A DNA stretch of 64,000 nucleotides, from assembly GCF_029222705.1 (NCBI RefSeq), contig NZ_JARGZF010000001.1:1608437-1672436 (forward strand). Direction: 5' to 3'. The translations under genes and the position numbers were made by a program. Position 1 is the stretch's first letter. Each line of letters starts with the position of its first letter. Below the pieces are notes generated by a model that did not search any database, had not been told where the DNA came from, and saw only the letters and a list, made by a program, of their open reading frames with translations. Shown here one piece after another: positions 25,296 to 33,636 of this stretch. This DNA is from Knoellia sp. p5-6-4 (GTDB taxonomy: Bacteria > Actinomycetota > Actinomycetes > Actinomycetales > Dermatophilaceae).

Positions 25296-26284
25296 GGCTG
25301 GCTGCCGAGAAACAGCGCGTCGCCGTCGGTGCCCTGCTGGCGCACGTAGAGGTCGAGGTCGTCGACCGCGCGAGTGAGGGGCCCGTCGAACGCCAGCCCG
25401 GCCGGGCCCGCGACCGCCCTGGCATGCTCGAGCAGACGTCGCACGGCCGCCCCGACCACTGACCGGGCCTCGGTGGCCAGCACCTGCGGCGACGTCACCT
25501 CGCCTCCCGCCAGCCGGGCCGCGGCAGCCTCGACCGCGCCGGCAGCGGTGACGAGCTCGGTGCGCAGGTGCCCGAGCCGCAGCTGCACGGCGGGCGAGAC
25601 GGGGCCGGCTCCCACGTGCCGGCGCACCAGGTCGACGACCCGGGCCGCCCCGCCGACCCATACGGCGGCGACTCCCACCCCGCCGGGGAAGAACCCCCGC
25701 CGGCCGAGGTAGAACCCTGCCCCACCGAGCTGGCGCGCCTCCCGGTCGGGCACGTCGTGGGCGAGCTGGACGGTGTGCGAGTGCGACAACCGCATCGCCG
25801 AGGCCTGCCAGGCGGTCTCGTCGACCGGCCAGGCGTCCACGGCGACGTCGAGCAGCACACTCGTCTCGTCGTCCAGCCAGACCGGCACGAGCGCCCGGTC
25901 GAGCACCCCTGCGCCGGAGGCGAAGCGCAGGGTCCCCTCCAGGTGCCAGCCCTCGTCGGTGCGGCTGGCCCTGATCCCCGTGCCGCGGGAGCGGGAGGCC
26001 CACACCCCGTAGAGGCAACCGTCCAGCGGGCGGGTGCCGGCCTCGTCGTGGACCCGCAGCGCGTCGACGTGTCCCTCGGTGAGCCGCGAAAGCGGGATGT
26101 CGGTGCGCCCCAGGGCCTCGAGCGCCGTCACCAGACCCGGCCACGACAGCGAGGTCCAGTCGTGCTGGGCGGCCAGGTGGCGCACTGCCGCGGCGATCGC
26201 CTCCGGCCGGTCGGCGTCGCGGTCGTGACCCGGCGGGAGCTCGAGCGGTTCGGGCAGCGGCACCAGCGCGGTCAGCCCGCTCAC
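25292..26284 (-). CDS. acyl-CoA dehydrogenase-like protein, short and atypical
   Basis: A 330-residue protein with the overall acyl-CoA dehydrogenase layout: an all-helical N-terminus, a middle beta domain (GVWASRSRGTGIRASRTDEGWHLEGTL, where flavin and substrate would bind) and a helical C-terminus ending DDLDLYVRQQGTDGDALFLG. It is about 50 residues shorter than usual and I do not see the canonical YEGTxxI catalytic region, so activity may differ. GTG 26284 overlaps the methyltransferase stop by 4 nt. Part of the PIG-L/NodS-like/GT2 cluster. Confidence 0.75.
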   Translation of the reverse strand: MSGLTALVPLPEPLELPPGHDRDADRPEAIAAAVRHLAAQHDWTSLSWPGLVTALEALGRTDIPLSRLTEGHVDALRVHDEAGTRPLDGCLYGVWASRSRGTGIRASRTDEGWHLEGTLRFASGAGVLDRALVPVWLDDETSVLLDVAVDAWPVDETAWQASAMRLSHSHTVQLAHDVPDREARQLGGAGFYLGRRGFFPGGVGVAAVWVGGAARVVDLVRRHVGAGPVSPAVQLRLGHLRTELVTAAGAVEAAAARLAGGEVTSPQVLATEARSVVGAAVRRLLEHARAVAGPAGLAFDGPLTRAVDDLDLYVRQQGTDGDALFLGSQP

Positions 26285-26856
26285 GGCCGCACCCAGGACG
26301 CCGCGACGAAGTCGGGGTCGTGGTGCCGGCTGTGGCGCCGCCACCCCGCCTGCTGCAGGAGCATGTCGGCCTCCTCGGTCGCGTCAGCCCCCGAGAGCTG
26401 GGCGTCCTCGGGGTGGTGCCGCCAGTGCACCACCACGACCTCCGCCTCCGCCCGGGCGGCAGCCGCCACGGCCTCGAGCGCCTGTGAGCGGGCCTGCGCC
26501 GGCAGGTAGTACAGCACCTCGGCGAGCACGACGAGGTCCGGGAGGGTGGTCAGTGGGGGAATCGCGGGGAGGGCGCTGACCAGTGAGGTCGCGTTCGGGC
26601 AGGCCTGCAGGAGCCCTGCCGTGAGGGCCACCGCCGTGGGGGAGGCGTCGCTGGCGGTGACGTGCCCGCAGCGGCGCGCCAGGGCCAGGGCCAGGGCACC
26701 GGTCCCGCAGGCGGCGTCCCAGGCGTGGTCGTACCGCTCGTGGGCCAGGAGCGCCAGCAACACCGCCTCCTTGCGCCGCTCGTACCAGCTGTCCCGGACG
26801 TGCCAGGGGTCCGGGTCGGCGCCATACAGCGCCTCGAAGTCCGGCGGTCGCACCAT
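26281..26856 (-). CDS. NodS-type SAM-dependent methyltransferase
   Basis: A 191-residue enzyme. The N-terminal DPDPWHVRDSWYERRK (13-28) is the hallmark of the NodS family, whose rhizobial member N-methylates the de-N-acetylated end of chitin oligomers. SAM motif I is AWDAACGTGALALAL, followed by VTASDASPTAV. Start ATG 26856 overlaps the PIG-L stop by one base (TGATG). Next to a PIG-L deacetylase it suggests deacetylation and then N-methylation of an amino sugar; the order is inferred from NodB/NodS. Confidence 0.85.
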   Translation of the reverse strand: MVRPPDFEALYGADPDPWHVRDSWYERRKEAVLLALLAHERYDHAWDAACGTGALALALARRCGHVTASDASPTAVALTAGLLQACPNATSLVSALPAIPPLTTLPDLVVLAEVLYYLPAQARSQALEAVAAAARAEAEVVVVHWRHHPEDAQLSGADATEEADMLLQQAGWRRHSRHHDPDFVAASWVRP

Positions 26857-27584
26857 CAGCCGACCACCAGCTGGGCGTGGTGGTGCTCGAGCAGCAGCGG
26901 TGGCACGACCGGGCCCAGGCCCGGCCGCAGCGGCTCGCGCTGCGAGACGTAGGCCGCGAGCGCGCGCAGGCGCGCCTGCTCGGCCTCGGCGCCCGTCGGC
27001 ACGACCGACCAACGGTGGCCGGAGGCGGCCACGGCCTCCGGTGTCATCCAGTAGGCCATCCAGACCGGGTACTCGAGCAGCGTCGCCCCCCGGGCGCGCG
27101 CGGCGAGGGCCGCTGCGCGGCCGGCTGCCTCGTGGTCGGGGTGGGGGTCATGGCGCCACGGCGCGAGCACGACGTCACCGGGGCCCAGCTGGTCGGCGAT
27201 CGCGGCGGCCATGGCGTCGGTGTGCGAGGCGACGGCGCCGTCCGGGCAGAGCCGGTGCGCACCCGCGTGGACCCCGAGGTCGGCGAGGGCCGTGTGCCAC
27301 TCCTGCAGCCTCCGGTCGGCCAGCCCCGGCTCCTCGATCCCGAGGTCGTCGAGGCACGCCTCCCCCGCCGTGAGGGTGATCGCGAGCACCGGGCCGCGAG
27401 TGCGGGCCCACTGCGCGACCAGGCGACCGGCCCCGACCGCCTCGTCATCAGGGTGGGCCCCGACGACCACGAGCCGGGTGCTGCTCGGAGGCACCAGGTC
27501 GTCGATCGGACGCCTGGGGGCGGCGGCGACGGCGCCGTGCCACACCTCGACGGGCAGCCCGGCAGGCGTCACCGTCACGGTCAT
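26856..27584 (-). CDS. PIG-L family deacetylase
   Basis: A 242-residue zinc deacetylase of the LmbE/PIG-L type. Zinc and catalytic residues are visible: GAHPDDE (His44, Asp47) and a C-terminal HPDHE (His148/His151). Relatives include MshB (mycothiol) and PIG-L, both acting on GlcNAc conjugates. ATG 27584 overlaps the kinase-like gene by 4 nt; a TAGGCT box 6 nt upstream could also start a separate leaderless transcript. Probably removes an acetyl group from the substrate that the NodS-like enzyme methylates. Confidence 0.88.
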   Translation of the reverse strand: MTVTVTPAGLPVEVWHGAVAAAPRRPIDDLVPPSSTRLVVVGAHPDDEAVGAGRLVAQWARTRGPVLAITLTAGEACLDDLGIEEPGLADRRLQEWHTALADLGVHAGAHRLCPDGAVASHTDAMAAAIADQLGPGDVVLAPWRHDPHPDHEAAGRAAALAARARGATLLEYPVWMAYWMTPEAVAASGHRWSVVPTGAEAEQARLRALAAYVSQREPLRPGLGPVVPPLLLEHHHAQLVVG

Positions 27585-28267
27585 GGGGCGAGCCTAGGCA
27601 CGGTGACGACGGGGCGCTCGACGTCGCTGTTGTCGACCACCATGTCGGCCCGTTCCCACGGTGCCCGCTCGGCGAGGTAGCGGCGCTGCGCCTGCACGTA
27701 ACGGGCCATCGAGGGGTGTTCCGGGTCGGCGTGGCTGCCGTCCCGCACGGCCATCCGTGCCGCAGTCACCTCGAAGGGCACGTCGAGGTAGACCGTGAAG
27801 TCCCACAGGCCCTCGAGCTCACGGCGGTGCAGGAAGAGCCCGTCGACGACCAGCGCCGCACCCGCGGGCGCCCGCAGCAACGGCCCGTCGAGCACCTCGT
27901 CGGTGGCGAGGTCGTGACCACGGGGCCGGTAGCACCCGGAGCCTCCCGGCCCCAGCGGCCGAAGCACCTCGTCCACGAAGCGCGGGTAGTCGAACGAGTC
28001 CAGCCAGAACCCCTCGGGGGAGGTCCGCCCGAGGCGGTGGCGCACCTCTCGGACGTGGTGGAAGTCGTCGAGAGAGACCTGCACGACGTCGCGCCCGCCT
28101 TCGCGCAGGGTCTCGGCCAGCTCGGCGGCGAAGACCGTCTTGCCGGACCCGTCGGGGCCGTCCACCCCGACCCGGGTGCACGACGTGCCCGGCCCGTCGG
28201 GCACCCGGGCGGCCACGTGCGCGAGCAGGTCGCGCCGCTGGGCGCTGCCGGGACGGCCCGGACTCAC
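27581..28267 (-). CDS. uridine kinase-like P-loop NTPase
   Basis: A 228-residue P-loop kinase. Walker A is GPDGSGKT (37-44); SLDDFHHVREVRHRLGRTSPEGFW and VVDGLFLHRRELEGLWDF match the uridine/phosphoribulokinase group. It presumably phosphorylates a nucleoside or sugar. The GTG start (28267) overlaps the DUF6584 stop (GTGA) and its end overlaps the PIG-L start (ATGA). A role in the PIG-L cluster is possible but its substrate is unknown. Confidence 0.82.
   Translation of the reverse strand: MSPGRPGSAQRRDLLAHVAARVPDGPGTSCTRVGVDGPDGSGKTVFAAELAETLREGGRDVVQVSLDDFHHVREVRHRLGRTSPEGFWLDSFDYPRFVDEVLRPLGPGGSGCYRPRGHDLATDEVLDGPLLRAPAGAALVVDGLFLHRRELEGLWDFTVYLDVPFEVTAARMAVRDGSHADPEHPSMARYVQAQRRYLAERAPWERADMVVDNSDVERPVVTVPRLAP
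27591..27596 (-). promoter_or_regulatory. internal leaderless promoter -10 box before the PIG-L gene
   Basis: TAGGCT 6 nt before ATG 27584, inside the end of the upstream kinase-like gene. It would separate the PIG-L/NodS/ACAD/GT2 block from the first two genes. Confidence 0.45.
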
Positions 28268-28821
28268 CCGGGGACGATCCAGCGCAGCAGCGTCACAGCG
28301 CCGACGACGGCACAGACCACGAAGAGGATGGCGAGCACGACCGTGATGACGACGGCGGCGTCGACACCGCCCCCGGTCTGCACGGGCGCGCTCGGCACGG
28401 CGCCTGCTGCCGCGCGGTCGGCGCCCGCGCGGCGGCGCAGCGCCTCGACCCGCGGGTTACCGGGGTTGTCGCGGACGGTGCGCGGCAGGCTGCGCCACAT
28501 CTGGTCGAAGTGGTCGGCGTGCCGTTCCCGCCACGCCTCGACCGCCTCGTCGACGTCCTTGCCGCGCCGGCCGGTACCGAACCAGGCCGCCCCGGCGGCA
28601 GGCATGTCACCCATGGCGTAGTGCACCTCACCGAGCAGCTCGAGGGCCTCGGGGTCGAGGTTGTCGGCGAGGTGCCCGGCAAGGCGGTCACGCGCCTTCC
28701 AGGCGCGCCCGGCGGCAAGGTCCGCCCGGGCGCGCTCGACCGCGCCACTGTGGTGCTCGAGGTCGGAGCTGGTCGTGTCGCGCTCGGCCGGGGACGGGGT
28801 CTGCTGGCTGTCGTCGCTCAC
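28264..28821 (-). CDS. DUF6584 family protein
   Basis: A 185-residue protein with TPR-like helices (AVERARADLAAGRAWKARDRL and PEALELLGEVHYAMGDMPAAG) and one C-terminal transmembrane helix (about 158-180). This matches DUF6584, known only from actinobacteria and without assigned function. GTG 28821 is the likely start; CATACT lies 7 nt upstream, overlapping a copy of GTATGCC. First gene of a six-gene overlapping series, so it may anchor or scaffold the following enzymes. Confidence 0.75.
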   Translation of the reverse strand: MSDDSQQTPSPAERDTTSSDLEHHSGAVERARADLAAGRAWKARDRLAGHLADNLDPEALELLGEVHYAMGDMPAAGAAWFGTGRRGKDVDEAVEAWRERHADHFDQMWRSLPRTVRDNPGNPRVEALRRRAGADRAAAGAVPSAPVQTGGGVDAAVVITVVLAILFVVCAVVGAVTLLRWIVPG

Positions 28822-28960
28822 AGCCGTGAGTATGCCGCGTGCGCGCCCTCGCGGCCGCTCATCCCCCTCGGGTGATGCCCCGCCAGCGACCGCCGACCGA
28901 CACTGGCCGCTCAGTGCCGGCTCGGGTTGCCCCCGGGCGGCTGACGACGGGAGACACGAC

Positions 28961-29500
28961 ATGGCCAAGCAGGAGAAGGACACCCTCTACGTGATCGCCG
29001 GGGCCTACGACGACGTCGACTCCGCGGTCGCCGACTACGAGGCGGTCAAGGCGCTCTACCGCGAGGTCAAGACCTCCCACGACTTCGACGCCGCCGTCGT
29101 GGCCAAGGACGAGGACGGCAAGGTCCGCATCGTGAAGAAGCACGAACAACCCACCCGTCACGGCGCGGCAGTCGGGCTCGGCTGGGGGCTCGCGGTGGGA
29201 GTGACGGCCGCACTGTTCCCGCCTGTCGGCATCGGGCTGGCCACCGCGGGCGCGGGAGGTGCCGCCATCGGTGCGGTGGCGGGACACGCGAGCGACGGCC
29301 TGTCCCGCGGCGACCTCAAGGAGCTCGGCGAGACCCTCGACGAGGGCGAGGCCGGCCTCATCGTGGTGTACGAGACGAACCTGGCCGACCAGGTCGCCGC
29401 CAACATCAAGGCGGCGAACCGGCTCATCTCCAAGGCCACGGACATGGCGGCGGACGAGCTCGCAGCAGAGATCAAGGCCGCCGAGAAGACGTCCGCCTAG
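28961..29500 (+). CDS. DUF1269 family membrane-associated protein
   Basis: A 179-residue protein: an N-terminal ferredoxin-like half (TLYVIAGAYDDVDSAVADYE...AAVVAKDEDGKVRIVKKHE), a Gly/Ala-rich hydrophobic hairpin (about 68-108) and a C-terminal helical half with GLIVVYETNLADQV. This is the DUF1269 layout; function unknown. ATG 28961 follows GGGAGACACGAC. It converges with the SOUL gene, the two stop codons sharing a CTAG tetramer at 29497-29500. Confidence 0.82.
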   Translation: MAKQEKDTLYVIAGAYDDVDSAVADYEAVKALYREVKTSHDFDAAVVAKDEDGKVRIVKKHEQPTRHGAAVGLGWGLAVGVTAALFPPVGIGLATAGAGGAAIGAVAGHASDGLSRGDLKELGETLDEGEAGLIVVYETNLADQVAANIKAANRLISKATDMAADELAAEIKAAEKTSA

Positions 29501-30159
29501 CGCTGGGGCGGCCGACTGACCATGGCGGTCTGGAACTCCCGCAGGTCGACGACCACCTCGTTGCGCCGCAGGAACCACGGCTTGAACGGTGGGTCGTAGC
29601 GCAGCCACCGTGGCGGCCCGACCGGTTCGAGACCTGCCCGGGCCACGACCTCGAGCAGGCGGTCGCGGTGCTCCTCGTAGCCCGATCCCCTCCAGCGGCC
29701 CGAGTAGCCGATGGCCGCCGTGACGGTCGATGGCACGGTGCGCAGGGTGACCCGGGGGTCGGCCGGCTCGGGGGCGGTTTCCACGGTCAGGCCGGTCGGG
29801 AGGACGAACGCGACGGCGAACGACCACTCGCCCACCTCCGGGGTGAGCTCCTCGCGCGTGGCCTCCTCCTCCGTGGCCTCCCCCCGCGTGACTTCCTCCT
29901 GCACGACGGGGGCGGTCATGGTGACCTTCTGCCCGCGCGCCCGACCCTGCCCTTGGACGACCGGCGCAGTCATGGCGACCGTGGTGCGAGGGCGGTTGTA
30001 CCCGCTGATGTAGGCGAAGAGCGTCGCGAAGGCGATGTTCCCCGCACTGGTGACGGAGCCGTGGGTAGTGACCTCGGCGACGGCGTGCTCGGGGTAGCGC
30101 CGCAGCTCCACCCCGCCGTCGAGGTACCCGACGACCTGGTAGGGCAGCTGCTCGGTCAC
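29497..30159 (-). CDS. SOUL family heme-binding protein
   Basis: A 220-residue protein with the SOUL/HEBP pattern: YQVVGYLDGGVELRRYP at the N-terminus, FATLFAYISGYN, the MTAPVV motif twice (separated by the linker GQGRARGQKVT), and SGYEEHRDRLLEVVARAGLEP. SOUL proteins bind heme or similar tetrapyrroles. The Glu/Thr-rich stretch EEVTRGEATEEEATREELTP is an insert relative to typical members. GTG 30159 is leaderless by sequence. Confidence 0.85.
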   Translation of the reverse strand: MTEQLPYQVVGYLDGGVELRRYPEHAVAEVTTHGSVTSAGNIAFATLFAYISGYNRPRTTVAMTAPVVQGQGRARGQKVTMTAPVVQEEVTRGEATEEEATREELTPEVGEWSFAVAFVLPTGLTVETAPEPADPRVTLRTVPSTVTAAIGYSGRWRGSGYEEHRDRLLEVVARAGLEPVGPPRWLRYDPPFKPWFLRRNEVVVDLREFQTAMVSRPPQR

Positions 30160-30165
30160 GTCTCG

Positions 30166-30171
30166 AGGCTA
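30166..30171 (-). promoter_or_regulatory. leaderless promoter -10 box of the SOUL gene
   Basis: TAGCCT 6 nt before GTG 30159, no Shine-Dalgarno sequence. Confidence 0.55.
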
Positions 30172-30254
30172 CGCGTGACGGGGTGCGCCACCCCACCAGC
30201 CGGATGACCCGAAAGAGACCACGTGGCCCATCCGGGCTGTGCCAGCATCGCGCC

Positions 30255-30539
30255 GTGCTGATTCGCGGGGGCGTCGGCGTGGGCATCATCCTGTTCGCCG
30301 TCTGGGTGTACTGCCTGCTGGACGTGATCATGACGGACGAGCACCGGGTCAGGAGCCTGTCGAAGATCAGCTGGATCCTGATCGTGCTGTTCACCTTCGA
30401 GGTCGGTGCGATCGCGTGGCTGGTGGCGGGACGCCCTCGGTCGGCAGCGCGCGAACGGCGTGACGCCGGCGAGCGGTCCGTCGACCCCACGGACGCCGCT
30501 GCCGGGGACGACGGCCACGGCGGCGACGTCGAGAACTGA
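30255..30539 (+). CDS. PLDc_N domain small membrane protein
   Basis: A 94-residue protein with two transmembrane helices and the PLDc_N pattern: WVYCLLDVIMTDEHRVRSLSK, then ISWILIVLFTFEVGAIAWLVAGRP. The C-terminal 40 residues are charged and disordered. In other proteins this domain sits before phospholipase D domains; alone its function is unknown. GTG 30255 fits the family start; a weak CAGCAT lies 6 nt upstream. Divergent from the SOUL gene. Confidence 0.8.
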   Translation: MLIRGGVGVGIILFAVWVYCLLDVIMTDEHRVRSLSKISWILIVLFTFEVGAIAWLVAGRPRSAARERRDAGERSVDPTDAAAGDDGHGGDVEN

Positions 30540-30620
30540 CGCCCGGAGCGGCATACCCCAGGGCTGGGCCCCGAAGGTGCGCCCCGGGCCGGGCGGTGAC
30601 CCACCACGCCGAGGATGGGG

Positions 30621-30667
30621 TTGATTTTGTTACTCGCGGGTATCACCATGGAAGTTACCGGCCGGTA
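30621..30667 (+). promoter_or_regulatory. fadE promoter region with two operator-like palindromes
   Basis: Ahead of the acyl-CoA dehydrogenase gene are TTGATT (30621-30626), the imperfect palindrome TACTCGCGGGTA (30631-30642) and a perfect 12-bp palindrome TACCGGCCGGTA (30656-30667), centres 25 bp apart. Both have TAC...GTA outer arms, as in sites of TetR-type fatty-acid regulators. Which regulator binds is not known. Confidence 0.5.
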
Positions 30668-30710
30668 CGGTCGGCCGACACTGCTGTCACACCACGTGGA
30701 GGATCCGGCC

Positions 30711-32585
30711 ATGGGCCACTACAAGAGCAACCTGCGCGACCTCGAGTTCAACCTCTTCGAGGTCCTCGGCCGGCAGGACGTGCTGGGCCACGGGCCCTAC
30801 TCGGAGGTCGACGCCGACACCGCGCGAGAGATGCTCAAGGAGGTGGCCCGCCTCTCAGAGAACGAGCTCGCCGCGTCCTTCGCCGAGGCCGACCGCAACC
30901 CGCCGGTCTACGACCCGAAGACCTCCTCGGTGACCATGCCCGAGGCGTTCACGAAGTCCTACCGGGCCTACATCGACTCAGGGTTCTGGAGCGTCGACGT
31001 CCCCGGCGAGCTCGACGGCACGGTGGCCCCTCCGTCGCTGAAGTGGGCCATGAACGAGATGGTGCTCGGCGCCAACCCGGCCATCGCGATGTTCGCCGCG
31101 AGCTACTCCTTCGGGAAGCTGCTCTACATCCTCGGCAACGACGAGCAGAAGAAGATGGCCCGCTGGATCATCGAGAAGGGCTGGCACTGCACCATGGTGC
31201 TGACCGAGCCCGACGCGGGCTCCGACGTCGGCGCCGGTCGCACCAAGGCCGCGCAGAACGACGACGGCACCTGGAACATCACCGGGGTCAAGCGGTTCAT
31301 CACCTCGGCCGAGTCCGACATGACCGACAACGTGGTCCACTTCGTGCTGGCCCGCCCCGAGGGCGCCGGCCCCGGCACCAAGGGCCTCTCGCTCTTCATC
31401 GTGCCGAAGTTCCACGTCGACCTCGAGACCGGTGAGCTCGGTGAGCGCAACGGCGCCTACGTCACGAACGTCGAGCACAAGATGGGCCTGAAGGTCTCGA
31501 CCACCTGCGAGGTCACCTTCGGCGACAAGGAGCCGGCGGTCGGCACCTTGCTCGGCGACACGCACGACGGCATCGCGCAGATGTTCCGGGTCATCGAGCA
31601 CGCGCGGATGCTGGTGGGCACCAAGGCCATCTCGACACTGTCAACGGCCTACCTCAACGCGCTCGACTACGCCAAGCAGCGAGTCCAGGGCGCCGACCTG
31701 ACCCAGATGACCGACAAGTCCGCCCCGCGGGTCACGATCACCCACCACCCCGACGTGCGCCGCTCGCTCATGACGCAGAAGGCCTACGCCGAGGGCCTGC
31801 GCGCCCTGGTGCTCTACACCGCCACGCAGCAGGACATCGTCGACCAGGCCCAGCTCGAGACCGGCTCCGAGTCCCTCGAGAAGGACAGCCCGGCCGACAT
31901 GGCCAATCGCGTCAACGACCTGCTCCTGCCGATCGTCAAGGGTGTCGGGTCCGAGCGCGCGTGGGTGCTGCTGGGCACCGAGTCCCTGCAGACGCTCGGC
32001 GGCTCGGGCTTCCTGCAGGAGTACCCGGTCGAGCAGTACATCCGCGACGCGAAGATCGACACGCTCTACGAGGGCACCACCGCGATCCAGGGCCAGGACT
32101 TCTTCTTCCGCAAGATCATTCGCGACAAGGCCCAGGCCCTCTCGCACGTGGCGATGCAGATCCAGGAGTTCGCCAAGAACCTCGGGGCGACCGGGGGCAC
32201 CCTCGACACCGAGCGCGAACTGCTCGGCAAGGGCCTCGAGGACGTGCAGGGCATCCTGGGCTACATGGTCGGCGAGCTGATGAAGTCCGACCCCCGCCAG
32301 GAGGGGTCCGACGTCCGCAACCTCTACAAGGTCGGCCAGAACACCTCGCGCCTGCTGATGGCTGCCGGCGACCTGGTCATCGGCTGGCTCCTGCTGCGCC
32401 AGGCCGAGGTCGCCCAGGCCGCGCTCGACGCCGGCACCTCCGAGAAGGACCGCGACTTCTACGAGGGCAAGGTCGCCGCCGCGAAGTTCTTCGCCCGCAA
32501 CGTCCTCCCGAAGATCGCGGCCGAGCGGCAGATCGCCGAGGCCACCGACAATGCGCTGATGGACGTGCCCGAGTCCGCGTTCTGA
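30711..32585 (+). CDS. long-form acyl-CoA dehydrogenase (FadE5-like)
   Basis: A 624-residue FAD enzyme catalysing the first step of fatty acid beta-oxidation. It has the N-terminal helical domain, the beta domain signature [18 protein letters not shown], and [20 protein letters not shown], the C-terminal catalytic region of long FadE5-type enzymes, followed by an extra helical C-terminal domain (about 470-624). ATG 30711 has GTGGAGGATC upstream. Two palindromes in the promoter suggest repression relieved by acyl-CoA. A perfect 20-bp terminator stem follows. Confidence 0.9.
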   Translation: MGHYKSNLRDLEFNLFEVLGRQDVLGHGPYSEVDADTAREMLKEVARLSENELAASFAEADRNPPVYDPKTSSVTMPEAFTKSYRAYIDSGFWSVDVPGELDGTVAPPSLKWAMNEMVLGANPAIAMFAASYSFGKLLYILGNDEQKKMARWIIEKGWHCTMVLTEPDAGSDVGAGRTKAAQNDDGTWNITGVKRFITSAESDMTDNVVHFVLARPEGAGPGTKGLSLFIVPKFHVDLETGELGERNGAYVTNVEHKMGLKVSTTCEVTFGDKEPAVGTLLGDTHDGIAQMFRVIEHARMLVGTKAISTLSTAYLNALDYAKQRVQGADLTQMTDKSAPRVTITHHPDVRRSLMTQKAYAEGLRALVLYTATQQDIVDQAQLETGSESLEKDSPADMANRVNDLLLPIVKGVGSERAWVLLGTESLQTLGGSGFLQEYPVEQYIRDAKIDTLYEGTTAIQGQDFFFRKIIRDKAQALSHVAMQIQEFAKNLGATGGTLDTERELLGKGLEDVQGILGYMVGELMKSDPRQEGSDVRNLYKVGQNTSRLLMAAGDLVIGWLLLRQAEVAQAALDAGTSEKDRDFYEGKVAAAKFFARNVLPKIAAERQIAEATDNALMDVPESAF

Positions 32586-32600
32586 CAGGACCTCACCACG

Positions 32601-32645
32601 ACGTATGCCGGGTGGGCACCGATGAGGTGCCCACCCGGCATACGT
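32601..32645. terminator. bidirectional terminator containing inverted GTATGCCG copies
   Basis: Perfect 20-bp stem with a 5-nt loop (GATGA); arms 32601-32620 and 32626-32645. Each arm carries one GTATGCCG (GTATGCC at 32603, GGCATAC at 32637). It lies between the convergent fadE-like and CHAP genes. Confidence 0.85.
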
Positions 32646-32672
32646 GCGTCTGGGCCTTGGACCCCAAGGCTG

Positions 32673-33458
32673 TCAGCGCGTGAAGCGGATGAACGAGCTG
32701 AACTGGCCGGAGCCCTCGCCTCGGGTGGCCCTGCGGTGGCTGTAGGTGTCGGGGCGGGCCCAGTTGTACTCCTCCACCATGAAGCTGCCGTCCGTGTTGA
32801 CCTTGGCGACGTACGCGACGTGGCCCCAGGTGCCGGAGTCACGCACCGCGATGTCGCCGACCCGCGGGGTGCTGTGCACGGGTATGCCGACGGCCCGGGC
32901 GGCGTTGTCCCAGTTCTGGGCGTTCGACCAGCGGACTCCCCTGTAGTAGTTGTGGAAGCCGATGCCGAGGTTGTGGTTGACCCGCCACGCGGCGAACGAG
33001 GTGCACTGGCCCTTGTAGAAGCTCCACCGGTCGACGCCTGAGGTGGCGCCCCGGTAGGGGTAGTCGTCCTTGACCGCGCTGGGCGGTGCCGGGTTCGTCG
33101 AGCCGCTCCTGCACAGCGGGGCGACGCGGCCGTCGGAGCCGGTGTGGACGAAGGCGTCGGAGACGTAGCGGTTCTGGCCGATCTTGTTCCACCAGCTCGA
33201 CGCGCCGTACCTGCCCTGAACCGTCGCGCCCCGGGTCTGGCAGATGATGTCGATCCTGGTGCCGGACGAGATGCGACCGACCTTGGCGTAGCTCGTGCCC
33301 GGCCCCGAGCGGACGACGAGGTTGTCTCCGCCGGTGCGCACCCGGCCGGTTGCGGCGTCTGCCGCCAGGCCGAGGCCGACGACCGACCCGAGACCGAGGA
33401 CGGTGGCCATGCCCGCCCGGGTGACCCGGTTGGTGGTGAGGGCTGCGAGTCGGCCCAT
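32673..33458 (-). CDS. secreted CHAP-domain peptidoglycan amidase with SH3 domain
   Basis: A 261-residue exported protein. N-terminal signal peptide (MGRLAALTTNRVTRAG then a hydrophobic helix to about residue 36), an SH3b-like wall-binding domain (about 40-105, VRSGPGTSYAKVGRI) and a CHAP domain (about 130-255) with catalytic Cys in GQCTSFAAWRVN and His in GTWGHVAYV, plus the EEYNW strand. It should cut cross-bridges or stem peptides in peptidoglycan. ATG 33458 follows GGGGAGACATGTC. Confidence 0.88.
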   Translation of the reverse strand: MGRLAALTTNRVTRAGMATVLGLGSVVGLGLAADAATGRVRTGGDNLVVRSGPGTSYAKVGRISSGTRIDIICQTRGATVQGRYGASSWWNKIGQNRYVSDAFVHTGSDGRVAPLCRSGSTNPAPPSAVKDDYPYRGATSGVDRWSFYKGQCTSFAAWRVNHNLGIGFHNYYRGVRWSNAQNWDNAARAVGIPVHSTPRVGDIAVRDSGTWGHVAYVAKVNTDGSFMVEEYNWARPDTYSHRRATRGEGSGQFSSFIRFTR

Positions 33459-33575
33459 GACATGTCTCCCCTGCTTTCGCGGCCGTTCGCTTCTCGAGCA
33501 GCCCTGTCTGGCAGGGAAACTACGAGTGTGTTGGAGGTCCGTCGATGGGGAGCACTCCCCGTCGGGCACGCGAGG

Positions 33576-33606
33576 GGCGGGGCCGGGACCGTGTCCCGAC
33601 CCCGCC
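33576..33606 (-). terminator. terminator of the DUF6458 gene
   Basis: 14-bp stem with one mismatch (33576-33589 and 33593-33606, 3-nt loop CGT), 31 bp after the DUF6458 stop codon. Confidence 0.6.
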
Positions 33607-33636
33607 TCCGGGTCGTCTACGAGCTGCGCTGCGCGG

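Noticed and set aside
28859-30712. A 617-codon minus-strand frame across the DUF1269 and SOUL region
   Set aside because: Arg/Gly-rich shadow translation; the DUF1269, SOUL and PLDc_N genes explain the same bases with conserved domains.
33459-33580. c-di-AMP riboswitch upstream of the CHAP amidase gene
   Set aside because: Such leaders often precede wall hydrolase genes in actinobacteria, but I could not find the conserved core segments of that riboswitch here.
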